A DNA stretch of 64,000 bases from Bradyrhizobium retamae. Lineage in GTDB: Bacteria; Pseudomonadota; Alphaproteobacteria; Rhizobiales; Xanthobacteraceae. A program made the position numbers and the translations under genes. Positions within the stretch are counted from its first letter, which is position 1, and each line of letters begins with the position of its first letter. The notes under the pieces are model-generated. The model made no database searches and had not been told where the DNA came from. It worked only from the letters and a program-made list of their open reading frames with translations. This document shows positions 26,262 to 34,704 of the stretch, one piece after another. Location: positions 186,001 to 250,000 of the forward strand of contig NZ_LLYA01000001.1 of assembly GCF_001440415.1 (NCBI RefSeq), in the 5' to 3' direction.

Positions 26262-26744
26262 ATGAAAGAGCTTGTTACGATAGCCGAAAAGATTGCCACC
26301 CAACTGATCGCGCGGAAACAGACGATTTCGGTGGCGGAATCCTCGACCGGCGGCCTGATCTCGGCGGCGCTGTTATCGGTGCCGGGCGCATCGGCCTATT
26401 TCCTCGGCGGCGCCGTGGTCTATACTCGCGACGCGCGTCGGCTGCTGATGGATATCCCCGACGAGGCGATGAAAGGCATCCGTTCGGCGTCCGAGCCTTA
26501 CGCAAAACTTCTGGCGAGCCAGGTTCGCCAGCGCTTCTCAACGGATTGGGGATTGTCGGAAACCGGCGCAACGGGACCAACCGGCAACCGCTACGGCGAT
26601 GCCGCGGGCCATAGCTGCATGGCGGTCGCGGGTCCGCACAACGAAGTGTTCACGCTGGAAACCGGGAGCGCCGACCGGCAGGCGAACATGCAGCAATTTG
26701 CGAGCACGGCGTTGAATTTGTTGCTGGAGAACTTGTCGAAGTAA
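26262..26744 (+). CDS. CinA C-terminal domain protein (PncC-like nicotinamide-nucleotide amidase)
   Basis: The 160-residue protein consists of the CinA C-terminal domain alone. It has AESSTGGLISAALLSVPGASAYFLGGAVVY near residue 28 and SETGATGPTGNRYGDAAG at about residue 107; the serine in AESSTGG is the family nucleophile. PncC-type enzymes deamidate NMN to nicotinate mononucleotide. ATG 26262 has CAGGAG upstream; an in-frame upstream start at 26157 would overlap the promoter region of the divergent hydrolase gene. Some sequence variants in the second box (GNRYGDAAG instead of GGT..KPVG) make enzymatic activity less certain. Confidence 0.78.
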   Translation: MKELVTIAEKIATQLIARKQTISVAESSTGGLISAALLSVPGASAYFLGGAVVYTRDARRLLMDIPDEAMKGIRSASEPYAKLLASQVRQRFSTDWGLSETGATGPTGNRYGDAAGHSCMAVAGPHNEVFTLETGSADRQANMQQFASTALNLLLENLSK

Positions 26745-26747
26745 GGC

Positions 26748-26782
26748 GTCGTCCCTGCTTTCGCATGCGTTCGCAGGACGAC
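26748..26782. repeat. Palindromic intergenic repeat, copy 3 (short)
   Basis: GTCGTCCCTGC at one end and GCAGGACGAC at the other flank a short core, giving a 35-base hairpin. It starts three bases after the CinA-like stop, between convergent genes, so it may act as a terminator for both. Confidence 0.75.
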
Positions 26783-26807
26783 AGAACCTAGGCAGCGACA
26801 ACAACCC

Positions 26808-28115
26808 TCATCGCTCCCGGAATGAGCGCATCAGTTGATCGCTGAACGGCTTCATCAGATAAGAGAACATAGTGCGGTCGCCGGTTTGCACGAAGGCTTC
26901 GACCGGCATGCCGGGAATGATCTTGACCTCGCCAAGGCGGGCGACTTCGTCGGGCGGCATCGAGACACGGATGGTGTAGTAGCTCTGGCCGGTGCGCTGG
27001 TCGGCGGTGACGTCGGCGGAGACGCGGGTCACCACGCCGTTGAGTTCCGGCGTGGTGCGCTGGTTGAAGGCGGAGAGCCTCAGCAGCGTCTTCTGGCCGA
27101 TCTGCAGCTTGTCGATATCCTGCGGATTGACCTTGGCCTCGACCGAGAGATCGTCGGCTTTCGGCACGATCATCATGATGGCGTCGCCCGCGGTGATGAC
27201 GCCGCCGACGGTGTGCACGGTCGACTGCAGCACGACGCCGTCCTGCGGCGCGCGGATGTCGATGCGGCGCAGTTGATCCTCCGCGGTGACCTTGCGCTCG
27301 ACGAACTCGCCGATCTTGTCGTTGGTCTCGCGCAGATCCTTGGAGACCTCGCTGACGACGTCCTTGTCGACCTGGATGATCTGCAGTTCGGTTTCGGTGA
27401 TCTTGCCCTTCGCCTGCGCGCGCGCGGCGATATATTGCGCACGCTCGCCCGACAGCCGGGCGAGATCGCGCTCCAAAACCGTCAGGCGCGAGATCTGGAT
27501 CAGACGCTGCTCGTAGAGCTGGCGGACGCCAACCAGCTCTTTCTCGACCAGCGCGATTTCCTTTTCCTTGGCCTGTTCTTGCGCGGTGAGGCCGGCGATT
27601 TCTTCATTGAGCTGCGCCACGCGTTCGCGCAATTGCGATTTCTGCCCAGCGCGCCCGAACACGCGAACCTCGAACAGTTTGGTTTCGCTCGCGATGATGT
27701 CGCGGACGTCCGGGTCGTCGGCGCGATCGGAGAGCTGCGGCGGGAACTTGATCTTGTCGAGGCCGCGCTGCTCGGCCTCCAACCGCGCCGCCCGCGCCCA
27801 CAAGCCGTTCAGCGTCTTGACGACGATGGCAAGGCTCGCCTTGACCACGGTCTCGTCGAGCCGCACCACGACGTCGCCCGCCTTGACCACGTCGCCGTCG
27901 CGCACCCTGACCTCGCCGACCACGCCGCCGGTCGGGTGCTGCACCTTCTTGACGTTGGAATCGACCACCACCGAACCCGGCGCGATCAGCGCGCCCGAGA
28001 TCTGCACCGTCGAGGCCCAGCCGCCGAACCCGCCGGCAATGACCAGCATCAGCGCCAGACCTACGATGAGATGCGAGCGTATCGAGCGGCGCGCGCCTTT
28101 CAGGTCCGCGGTCAT
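26808..28115 (-). CDS. Type I secretion membrane fusion protein (HlyD/PrtE family)
   Basis: The 435-residue protein has one N-terminal membrane span (about residues 15-37) and a lipoyl-like half domain with GGVVGEVRVRDGDVVKAGDVVVRLDE. A long coiled coil follows (about 95-280), then IRAPQDGVVLQSTVHTVGGVI and the C-terminal GMPVEAFVQTGDRTMFSYLMKP, the hallmark end of HlyD-type adaptors. ATG 28115 overlaps the ABC transporter stop (ATGA). The frame continues upstream only as a shadow of the ABC gene. No outer-membrane TolC-like gene or secreted substrate is adjacent; the nearest candidate substrate is the RTX protein ending at 42614. Confidence 0.9.
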   Translation of the reverse strand: MTADLKGARRSIRSHLIVGLALMLVIAGGFGGWASTVQISGALIAPGSVVVDSNVKKVQHPTGGVVGEVRVRDGDVVKAGDVVVRLDETVVKASLAIVVKTLNGLWARAARLEAEQRGLDKIKFPPQLSDRADDPDVRDIIASETKLFEVRVFGRAGQKSQLRERVAQLNEEIAGLTAQEQAKEKEIALVEKELVGVRQLYEQRLIQISRLTVLERDLARLSGERAQYIAARAQAKGKITETELQIIQVDKDVVSEVSKDLRETNDKIGEFVERKVTAEDQLRRIDIRAPQDGVVLQSTVHTVGGVITAGDAIMMIVPKADDLSVEAKVNPQDIDKLQIGQKTLLRLSAFNQRTTPELNGVVTRVSADVTADQRTGQSYYTIRVSMPPDEVARLGEVKIIPGMPVEAFVQTGDRTMFSYLMKPFSDQLMRSFRER

Positions 28116-29860
28116 GATTTTTTCGCAGCTCCCGCTTCGGACACGATCTTGATCGGCGGCGGCGACGGGACGCGCTGCAGCACCTGGCCGAGCACGGTTT
28201 CCTTGGGACCGAACGCCTGCATGCGGCCGTCCTTCAAGACCAGCAATTGATCGACGGCCTCGATGCCGATCGGCCGGTGCGCCACCACGACCACGATGGC
28301 GCCGCGCTCGCGGGCGGCGCGCACGGCGCGGGTCAGCGCCTCGTCGCCCTCGCTGTCGAGATTGGAGTTCGGCTCGTCGAGCACGATCAGGAACGGATTG
28401 CCATAGAGCGCACGCGCCAGCGCCACGCGCTGCGCCTGCCCGGCCGACAGCGCAGTGCCCTGCTCGCCGATCTGGGTATCGTAGCCTTCGCGCATCTTGA
28501 TGATCATCTCGTGCACGCCGGCGTCCTTGGCGGCGACAATGATCGCCTCCGATTTCGCCTCGGGGTCGAAGCGGCAGATGTTCTGCGCCACGGTGCCGGA
28601 GAACAATTCGACGTCCTGCGGCAGATAGCCGATGTGGCGGCCGAGCACATCTGACGACCATTGGTCGAGCGCCGCGCCGTCGAGCCGCACCTTGCCGCGG
28701 GCGGGTGTCCAGACGCCGACCAGCGCGCGCACCAGCGACGACTTGCCGGAACCGCTCGGACCGATGACGCCGACACCGGACCCGGCCTCGACGGCGAAGC
28801 TGACGTCCTGCACGATGACGCGCTGGTCGCCCGGCGGCACGATACTGACCGCCTCGACGGACAGCCGCTTCGTGGGCGCCTGCAACAGCGTCTGTTCATT
28901 TGCCGGCGGCATTTGCTGCAGGAGTTTCGACAGGCGATGCCAGCTCTGGCGCGCGGCGACAAAACCTTTCCAGTGGGCGATGGCGAGATCGACCGGGGCG
29001 AGCGCGCGGGCGGCCAGGATCGAACCCGCGATGATGATGCCGGCGGTGGCTTCCTGATGGATCACGAGGTAGGCGCCGACCGCCAGCACCGCCGATTGCA
29101 GCATCATGCGCAGGACCTTGGCGACCGCGCCGAGGCCGCCGGCGATGTCGCTGGCGCGCTGATTGCCTGCCAGATAGGTCTCGTTGGCCTCGCTCCAGCG
29201 CTTCATCAGCCGTCCGGACATGCCCATCGCCACCAGCACTTCGGCGTTGCGCCGGCTGGTGGCGGCGAGATCGCTGCGCCGCGCGGCCAGCGTCATCGCC
29301 TCCTTCGCCGGCGTGCGCGACAGGAACTCGGTGATCAGCGTCAGCGCCACTAGAATGACGGCGCCAACCAGCGCGGTGACGCCTAGCAGCCAGTGGAACA
29401 GAAAGCAGATCGCCAGATAGAACGGCAGCCACGGCAGATCGAAGAACGCGCCCGGTCCCATGCTGCCGAGGAACGACCTGACGTTGTCGAGATCGCGCAA
29501 AGGCTGCAGGCCTTCGTTGCGGGCGCCGACCATCAGCGGCAGCCGCACCACGGTTTCGAACACGCGCGCATTGATGGCTTCGTCGAGCGCGGTTCCGATG
29601 CGGCCGAGAATGCGGCCGCGGATCAGGTCAAGACCGCCCTGGGCGATGTAGAGGCCGGCGGCGAGAATGACGAGGCCGACCAGTGTGGGTACGCTGCGGC
29701 TCGGCAGCACGCGGTCGTAGACCTCCAGCATGAAAATCGAGCCGGTGAGGTACAGCAAATTGATCATGCAACTCATGACGCCGACGCCGATAAAAGCGTT
29801 GCGGCAGGCGCGCAGCGCCTCACCAAGCTCGGAACGCCGGACGCCGGGAGCGGCTGCCAT
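28112..29860 (-). CDS. Type I secretion ABC transporter/ATPase (PrtD family)
   Basis: The 582-residue protein has an N-terminal six-helix membrane domain (about residues 20-310). The nucleotide-binding domain has Walker A GPSGSGKSS, signature LSAGQAQR and Walker B LIVLDEPNSNLD. There is no N-terminal C39 peptidase domain, so the substrate should keep its leader or use a C-terminal signal, as RTX proteins do. I chose ATG 29860; an in-frame upstream start at 29920 adds a poorly conserved 20 residues. It is coupled to the membrane fusion protein gene and together they form an inner-membrane exporter. Confidence 0.9.
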   Translation of the reverse strand: MAAAPGVRRSELGEALRACRNAFIGVGVMSCMINLLYLTGSIFMLEVYDRVLPSRSVPTLVGLVILAAGLYIAQGGLDLIRGRILGRIGTALDEAINARVFETVVRLPLMVGARNEGLQPLRDLDNVRSFLGSMGPGAFFDLPWLPFYLAICFLFHWLLGVTALVGAVILVALTLITEFLSRTPAKEAMTLAARRSDLAATSRRNAEVLVAMGMSGRLMKRWSEANETYLAGNQRASDIAGGLGAVAKVLRMMLQSAVLAVGAYLVIHQEATAGIIIAGSILAARALAPVDLAIAHWKGFVAARQSWHRLSKLLQQMPPANEQTLLQAPTKRLSVEAVSIVPPGDQRVIVQDVSFAVEAGSGVGVIGPSGSGKSSLVRALVGVWTPARGKVRLDGAALDQWSSDVLGRHIGYLPQDVELFSGTVAQNICRFDPEAKSEAIIVAAKDAGVHEMIIKMREGYDTQIGEQGTALSAGQAQRVALARALYGNPFLIVLDEPNSNLDSEGDEALTRAVRAARERGAIVVVVAHRPIGIEAVDQLLVLKDGRMQAFGPKETVLGQVLQRVPSPPPIKIVSEAGAAKKS

Positions 29861-30307
29861 AAATGCGTGTCTCTTTAAAAGGATCAGGTGACGGCAGGTT
29901 TTACCGATGTTTTCGGACACCGTCTATTTTAAGTCACGTTAACCTACACCCAGTTCACCCCCATGAAGGGGGTAGATAGGGAGGTTGGCGAGTTTGCAGC
30001 AGCTAGTTGACGCCGGCGCGGGCCCTTCGGTGGGTTCAGCCTTCGCCCGGCGCGGAAACGGAACCAGAATCACCGATATCGAGACCCGGCCAATCTCGCC
30101 GTTGGTATCGAGCAGGACGCCGCTTCCGGCGCCCAGCCCGCCCGCCGGCAGGCGGAACGGGCGATGCCGTGGGTCCAGTCCGCCGGGCCGGCGATGCTGA
30201 GGTTGCCGGACAGAGCTTGGCGCGATGCTCGGCATGTCGCCGCTGATCAAGGCACGGCCCTCCTGCAGCGGATCGCAGATGCGGTGGCCGCGCAAACTAG
30301 CGCCGCG
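29861..30307. other. Intergenic region, 447 bases, possible gene remnant
   Basis: No convincing intact gene is seen. A minus-strand frame at 29939-30295 is open for 118 codons, with a segment reading GLGAGSGVLLDTNGEIGRV that looks protein-like. Sensible-looking stretches switch frame near 30180, and no ribosome site precedes the first ATG. I read it as noise or a degraded gene. The side next to the ABC gene (29870-29945) is AT-richer and may hold its promoter. Confidence 0.35.
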
Positions 30308-30577
30308 CTACAGCCGCCCGCCGGTCCGCAACAGCCGGACGATCAGCAGCAAGATGACGGCGCCGATGGTGGAGTAGACGATCTCGGACACCAGGCCGGT
30401 GCCGATACGGATGCCGAGCTTGGGAAACAGCAGGCTCGCAAGCAGCGCGCCGGCGATGCCTACGAGAATATCGCCGATGATGCCAAAGCCGGTACCGCGC
30501 ACGATCTTGCCGGCGAGCCAGCCGGCCACCAGGCCGACAAACAGAATGACGAGAATGCCTTCGTTGGAAATCTGCAT
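30308..30577 (-). CDS. GlsB/YeaQ/YmgE family membrane protein (transglycosylase-associated)
   Basis: The 89-residue protein has three membrane helices: ILVILFVGLVAGWLAGKIV, IIGDILVGIAGALLASLLF and IVYSTIGAVILLLIVRLL. The GLVAGWLAGKIVRGTGFGIIGDILVGIAGA pattern is diagnostic of this family, known from envelope-stress regulons. ATG 30577 lies in a longer frame whose upstream part has no coding character. The preceding G-run (GGGGGGGG) can serve as a ribosome site. Function in the family is poorly defined. Confidence 0.85.
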   Translation of the reverse strand: MQISNEGILVILFVGLVAGWLAGKIVRGTGFGIIGDILVGIAGALLASLLFPKLGIRIGTGLVSEIVYSTIGAVILLLIVRLLRTGGRL

Positions 30578-30703
30578 GTGAAGCCCCCCCCGGGGTCTTG
30601 CGGCGCAGGCCGCACGACAGCCTATCCACGATTGTCCGATGTGACGAGCCGCAATCCGCGCGCCTTCCAACTGCGGCTGCGACGTGAAACTTTTTCGCCT
30701 CAC

Positions 30704-30958
30704 ATGCGTTATGTCGGCATGAAACAGGGCGATATTTGGTATGTGACTTTCAGTCCGGACAAGACGGACGATACTGCGGAGAGCATGGCTCGCTCGACCC
30801 GCACCTTCAAATCTGAAATCGACGCCAAGCTGTTTGCAATGCAAATTTTGGCCAAGGGCTGGTCCGCCAGCGCCGGCACCCTCAATCCGCATCAGCCAAA
30901 GCAGGTCGTGGGACCGGCGCAGATCGAGCAGTGGGCTGATCCCGGATTGGGTGGCTGA
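30704..30958 (+). CDS. Small conserved hypothetical protein (84 residues)
   Basis: The frame from ATG 30704 (or ATG 30719) encodes a soluble basic protein. Its core is WYVTFSPDKTDDTAE, then TFKSEIDAKLFAMQILAKGWSASAGTLNP, and it ends QIEQWADPGLGG. The pattern looks like a folded alpha/beta domain rather than a shadow ORF, and the opposite strand in the same region gives no better protein. I recognise the general pattern from small rhizobial proteins but no named family. No neighbour suggests a function. Confidence 0.55.
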   Translation: MRYVGMKQGDIWYVTFSPDKTDDTAESMARSTRTFKSEIDAKLFAMQILAKGWSASAGTLNPHQPKQVVGPAQIEQWADPGLGG

Positions 30959-30970
30959 ATTATTCTCGTG

Positions 30971-31003
30971 TCCCGGACGCGGCGCGTTGCGCAGCATCCG
31001 GGA
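30971..31003. terminator. Imperfect inverted repeat between convergent genes
   Basis: TCCCGGA at 30971-30977 pairs with TCCGGGA at 30997-31003, and GCGC/TTGCGC inside can extend the fold. It lies between the convergent small-protein gene and the transporter ATPase gene. It resembles a short dispersed repeat and may end transcription from both sides. There is no T-run. Confidence 0.4.
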
Positions 31004-31026
31004 AATGCAGCCGAAACCGCGTCACT

Positions 31027-32010
31027 TCAGGTCGCAGCAGAAACTTCCGCCGCCTCCGCCAGCACACAACGCGCCGTTCGATCCGGCGATACCTGCACAT
31101 TCGGCGGCAGACGCTCGCTGCAGCGCGGCTGCGCAACCGTGCAGCGTGGCGCGAACGAACAACTGACGGGCGCCTTGTCGAGCGAGGGCGGCGTGCCCGG
31201 GATGGTCTCCAGCCGCTGGCCGCGTTTTGCGCCGTGGACGGTCGCGGCCAATAGCCCCTTGGCATAGGGATGCACCGGGGTGCGGACGATGTCGCGCAAG
31301 CGGCCCTGCTCCACGATCTGGCCGGCATACATGACCGCGACGCGGTCGCAGATTTCGATGGCGACGCCGATATCGTGGGTCACGAAAATCACGGACATGC
31401 CGAACTCACGCTGCAATTCGCGGAGCAGCAGCAGGATCTGAATCTGCACGGTGGCGTCAAGCGCCGTGGTCGGCTCGTCCGCCAGCAGGATTTTCGGCTT
31501 GCACGCCAGCGCCAGCGCGATCATGGCGCGCTGCCGCATGCCGCCGCTCATCTCGTGCGGATAGGCTTCGAGGCGCCTCTTGGCGGAGGGAATCCGCACC
31601 ACCTCCAGCATTTCCAGCGCGCGCGCGAGTCCCTCCTTTTCGCTCTTGCCTTCGTGGCGGATCACGGTTTCCGCAATCTGGCGGCCGATCGTGTAGACGG
31701 GGTCGAGCGCCAGCGCGGGCTCCTGAAAGATCATTGAGACGGTCTGGCCGCGAAACGCCGACAGCTCCTCGTCGTTCATTGCGAGCACGTCGCGTCCCAA
31801 CACCTTCACGGTGCCCGAAATCTGCGTCCGCTTCTTCGGCAACAACCGCATCAGCGCGCGCAGGGTCACGCTTTTTCCCGAGCCGGATTCACCGAGCAGG
31901 CCGAGCACCTCGCCCTCGCCAAGCGAGAGCGAGATATCGTTGACGGCATGAACCGTACGTTCGCCGGTGAAGCGGATGTTGAGGTTGCGGATATCGACGA
32001 GGTTGCTCAT
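31027..32010 (-). CDS. Peptide/amide ABC transporter ATP-binding protein (DppD-like)
   Basis: The 327-residue protein has Walker A GESGSGKS, signature MSGGMRQRAMIALALACKPKILLADEPTTALD and a C-terminal oligopeptide/dipeptide extension with the cluster-type segment CSFAPRCTVAQPRC. It is one of two ATPases of the Dpp/Opp-type importer. Its ATG at 32010 overlaps the stop of the amidase gene (ATGA), so the amidase is embedded in the transporter operon. It is the last gene of the operon. Confidence 0.92.
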   Translation of the reverse strand: MSNLVDIRNLNIRFTGERTVHAVNDISLSLGEGEVLGLLGESGSGKSVTLRALMRLLPKKRTQISGTVKVLGRDVLAMNDEELSAFRGQTVSMIFQEPALALDPVYTIGRQIAETVIRHEGKSEKEGLARALEMLEVVRIPSAKRRLEAYPHEMSGGMRQRAMIALALACKPKILLADEPTTALDATVQIQILLLLRELQREFGMSVIFVTHDIGVAIEICDRVAVMYAGQIVEQGRLRDIVRTPVHPYAKGLLAATVHGAKRGQRLETIPGTPPSLDKAPVSCSFAPRCTVAQPRCSERLPPNVQVSPDRTARCVLAEAAEVSAAT

Positions 32011-33419
32011 GCCAGTTCGGGTACCTGCTGGTGATAGTCGGTGGCGCGCTGGAACGCCGCGCCGATCCGCACCAGCCCGGCTTCATCGAAGGGGCGGCCG
32101 ATCAACTGCATGCCGACCGGCAGGCCGCTCTTGGTGAAGCCTGAGGGAATCGAAAGCGACGGCAGGCCGAGATAGTTGATCGGTCGGGTGAAGCGCGTGA
32201 TGCGCTGGATGACGGCTTCCGCCTCCAGGCTGTTGCCGACATCGCTCTCGGCAATGGTCGCTGCGGGCATCGGGGCCACCGGCGCGATCACGGCGTCGGT
32301 GCCCTCGACCGCCGCGAGGTAGGCGGCCAGCGCCGGACCGCGCCAGCGCATCGCTTCGAGGTAGGTCACGGCCGGAATGGCGAGCCCATTCTGCAACCGC
32401 ATCAAGACCTGACTACCGTAATCCTGAGGACGCTCGATCATCCAGCGCTTGTGGAAGGCAGCCGCCTCGGTGGCGAGCACGATCTGGCAGGCGGCCGTGA
32501 GCTGGCGCTGGTCCGGCAGTTCGACCTTGACGATTTCGGCGCCCTCGCCCTTGAGCGTGACGATGGTCTCGTCCAGCACCCGCGCCACTTCGGAATCGAG
32601 ATCGTCGACATAGAAAGCGGTCGGCACGCCGATCCTCAGGCCCTTCATCGAGCCCGTGGTTGCGGCCATGTAGTTCGGCACCGGCCGCGTGGACGTGGTC
32701 GGGTCCTCGGGATCGGTGCCCGCCATCAATCCCACCAGCAGCGCGCAGTCCTCGACCGTTTGCGCCAGCGGGCCGACGGTGTCGAGCGATTGCGACAGCG
32801 GCATCGCGCCGGCGCGGCTGATCAAGCCGACCGTCGTCTTGAACCCGGTGACGCCGCAGAAATGCGCGGGCATCCGGATCGAGCCGCCGGTATCCGAACC
32901 AAGCGCGGCAAAGGTCAGCCGCGCCGCGACTGCGGAGCCCGAGCCGGACGACGAGCCGCCGGTGATGTGATCGACATTCCAGGGGTTACGCACCGCGCCG
33001 TAATGCGCGTTATGGCCGGTCGGCCCGTAGGCGAACTCGACCATCTGCAGCGAGCCGAGCCTGACGGAGCCGGCGTCCTTCAGGCGCTGCAACGCGGTCG
33101 AGGTCGTCGTCGCGACGAAATCGCGCCGGATTTTGGAGCCGCAGGTGACGACCTTACCGGCCTCGTAATACATGTCCTTGTGCGCCATCGGGACGCCGTG
33201 CAGCGGACCGAGATTTTGGCCCTTGGCGAGCGCGGCGTCAGCGGCATCAGCCGCGGCAAGTGCCTCCTCCGCCTCGATCGCCATGAAGGCGTTGACGCGC
33301 GGTTGCCATTGCGCGATGCGGTCGAGGCAGGATTGCGTCACTTCGCGCGAGGACAACTTCTTGCCGGCGATCGCCTTGGCGACCGCGACCGCTGACATCA
33401 AGGCCGGTTCGCCGCTCAT
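32007..33419 (-). CDS. Amidase (amidase signature family), AtzE/GatA-like, in transporter operon
   Basis: The 470-residue protein has the amidase triad with canonical spacing: Lys81 in PMAHKDMYY, cis-Ser156 in GGSSSGSGSA and nucleophile Ser180 in SDTGGSIRMPAH. It is co-translated with a 65-residue protein upstream and with the second ATPase downstream (both ATGA overlaps). That ties the hydrolysis of an amide to uptake by the transporter and may serve nitrogen acquisition. The substrate cannot be named. No signal peptide is seen, so it acts in the cytoplasm after import. Confidence 0.9.
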   Translation of the reverse strand: MSGEPALMSAVAVAKAIAGKKLSSREVTQSCLDRIAQWQPRVNAFMAIEAEEALAAADAADAALAKGQNLGPLHGVPMAHKDMYYEAGKVVTCGSKIRRDFVATTTSTALQRLKDAGSVRLGSLQMVEFAYGPTGHNAHYGAVRNPWNVDHITGGSSSGSGSAVAARLTFAALGSDTGGSIRMPAHFCGVTGFKTTVGLISRAGAMPLSQSLDTVGPLAQTVEDCALLVGLMAGTDPEDPTTSTRPVPNYMAATTGSMKGLRIGVPTAFYVDDLDSEVARVLDETIVTLKGEGAEIVKVELPDQRQLTAACQIVLATEAAAFHKRWMIERPQDYGSQVLMRLQNGLAIPAVTYLEAMRWRGPALAAYLAAVEGTDAVIAPVAPMPAATIAESDVGNSLEAEAVIQRITRFTRPINYLGLPSLSIPSGFTKSGLPVGMQLIGRPFDEAGLVRIGAAFQRATDYHQQVPELA

Positions 33420-33613
33420 TTCGACACCTTCGCGTTCTGCACCAACAGGAAACTCGCCGGCTCGAGATCGATCGGCAGCGTGCCGGCGACCGGCGCAAAG
33501 CCGTCAAAGGCCGGGCCGATGGAATTGGCAATGCGGGCGGCAACTTCCGCATCCTGCGGCACGCCGGCGACGTCGGTCATTACCTTGACCTGCTTGGGAT
33601 CGGGTCTTGTCAT
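33416..33613 (-). CDS. Small protein, candidate AtzG/GatC-like partner of the amidase
   Basis: The 65-residue protein reads AGVPQDAEVAARIANSIG in its middle and ends with LPIDLEPASFLLVQNAK. A helical body followed by a hydrophobic-L-x-EPA-x-F tail matches the plan of small subunits that wrap around amidase-signature enzymes (GatC, AtzG). It overlaps both flanking genes by four bases (ATGA), so it is translated with them. No motif proves the family, so the partner role is inference from size, pattern and position. Confidence 0.6.
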   Translation of the reverse strand: MTRPDPKQVKVMTDVAGVPQDAEVAARIANSIGPAFDGFAPVAGTLPIDLEPASFLLVQNAKVSK

Positions 33614-34701
33614 GCAGCGGTTACTCCCATGTCACTTTTCTTGGCATTTTCTTTGGCCGGTGCGCGGCTGTGCCCGGAGCCGGGTATGGCCATGTAGCAC
33701 GCCGCCTGATGGCCCATTGTATCGACATCGCTGAGTTTTGGCGTCGCATTTGCGCAGAGCGGCTCCGCAAACGGGCAACGGGTGTGAAACCGGCACCCCG
33801 ACGGCGGGTCGATCGGATTGGGCGGATCGCCGGAGATCGGCGGCGTCTCGGTGCGGTTATCAGGGTCGGACGACGGCATCGCCGCCAAGAGCGCCCGCGT
33901 GTAGGGATGTGCCGGCGCATCCCAGACCTTGTCGACCGGGCCGAGTTCGACCACTTCGCCGAGATACATCACCAGCACACGATCCGAGATGTAGCGCACC
34001 ACGTTGAGATCGTGGCTAATGAAAAGATAGGTCAGGCCGAATTCGCGCTTCAGATCGGCCAGCAGATTGAGCACCTGAGCTTCGACTGATTTGTCGAGCG
34101 CTGAGACGGCCTCATCAAGAATCACCAGCCGCGGCGACAACGCCAGCGCACGCGCGATATTGACGCGCTGGCGCTGGCCGCCGGAAATTTCGTGCGGGTA
34201 GCGGTTGGCGAAAGTTTCGGGACGCAAGCCAACTTTGCCGAGGAGCTCACGCGCCAGCGTGCGCGCGGCGCCGTCCGCCATGCCGTGCACCTTGGGGCCG
34301 AAGGCGATCGATTCCTCGATGGTCAGGCGCGGATTGAGCGAGGCGTAGCTGTCCTGAAACACCATCTGCATGCCGCGACGCAATTCACGCAGGGACAGCG
34401 CGCGGCCGACCTGCATGCCGTCATACACGATGTCGCCGGCGTCGCGCTTCATCAGGTGCATCAGCAATCGCGCTGTGGTCGACTTGCCGCAGCCGGATTC
34501 GCCGACGATGCCGACCGTTTCGCCCTTGGCGATCGAGAACGACACATCATCGACCGCGCGCACCGTTTTACGAGGGCTGAACAGGTCGCCGCGCACCGGG
34601 AAATGTTTGGTCAGGCCGGTGACCTGCAGCAGCGGTTGCGCCGCCCCGCCGATGTCCTCGACCTGTTCCAGCAATTCGACTGAGGTGGACGTCTCACCCA
34701 T
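33610..34701 (-). CDS. Peptide/amide ABC transporter ATP-binding protein (DppF-like)
   Basis: The 363-residue protein has Walker A GESGCGKSTT, signature ISGGQRQRVNIARALALSPRLVILDEAVSALD, and the C-terminal DppF/OppF extension with GCRFHTRCPFAEPLC. It would pair with the DppD-like ATPase to drive the importer. The start ATG is at 34701, three bases after the permease stop. Its stop overlaps the small partner gene. Confidence 0.92.
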   Translation of the reverse strand: MGETSTSVELLEQVEDIGGAAQPLLQVTGLTKHFPVRGDLFSPRKTVRAVDDVSFSIAKGETVGIVGESGCGKSTTARLLMHLMKRDAGDIVYDGMQVGRALSLRELRRGMQMVFQDSYASLNPRLTIEESIAFGPKVHGMADGAARTLARELLGKVGLRPETFANRYPHEISGGQRQRVNIARALALSPRLVILDEAVSALDKSVEAQVLNLLADLKREFGLTYLFISHDLNVVRYISDRVLVMYLGEVVELGPVDKVWDAPAHPYTRALLAAMPSSDPDNRTETPPISGDPPNPIDPPSGCRFHTRCPFAEPLCANATPKLSDVDTMGHQAACYMAIPGSGHSRAPAKENAKKSDMGVTAA

Positions 34702-34704
34702 GCG

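Noticed and set aside
26835..28250. 471-codon open frame on the plus strand
   Set aside because: It is antisense to the HlyD-like gene and rich in Asp/Gly/Arg with no motif.
28116..28661. Upstream extension of the membrane fusion protein frame to 617 codons
   Set aside because: It shadows the ABC transporter gene in another frame; the ATGA start at 28115 fits the family N-terminus.
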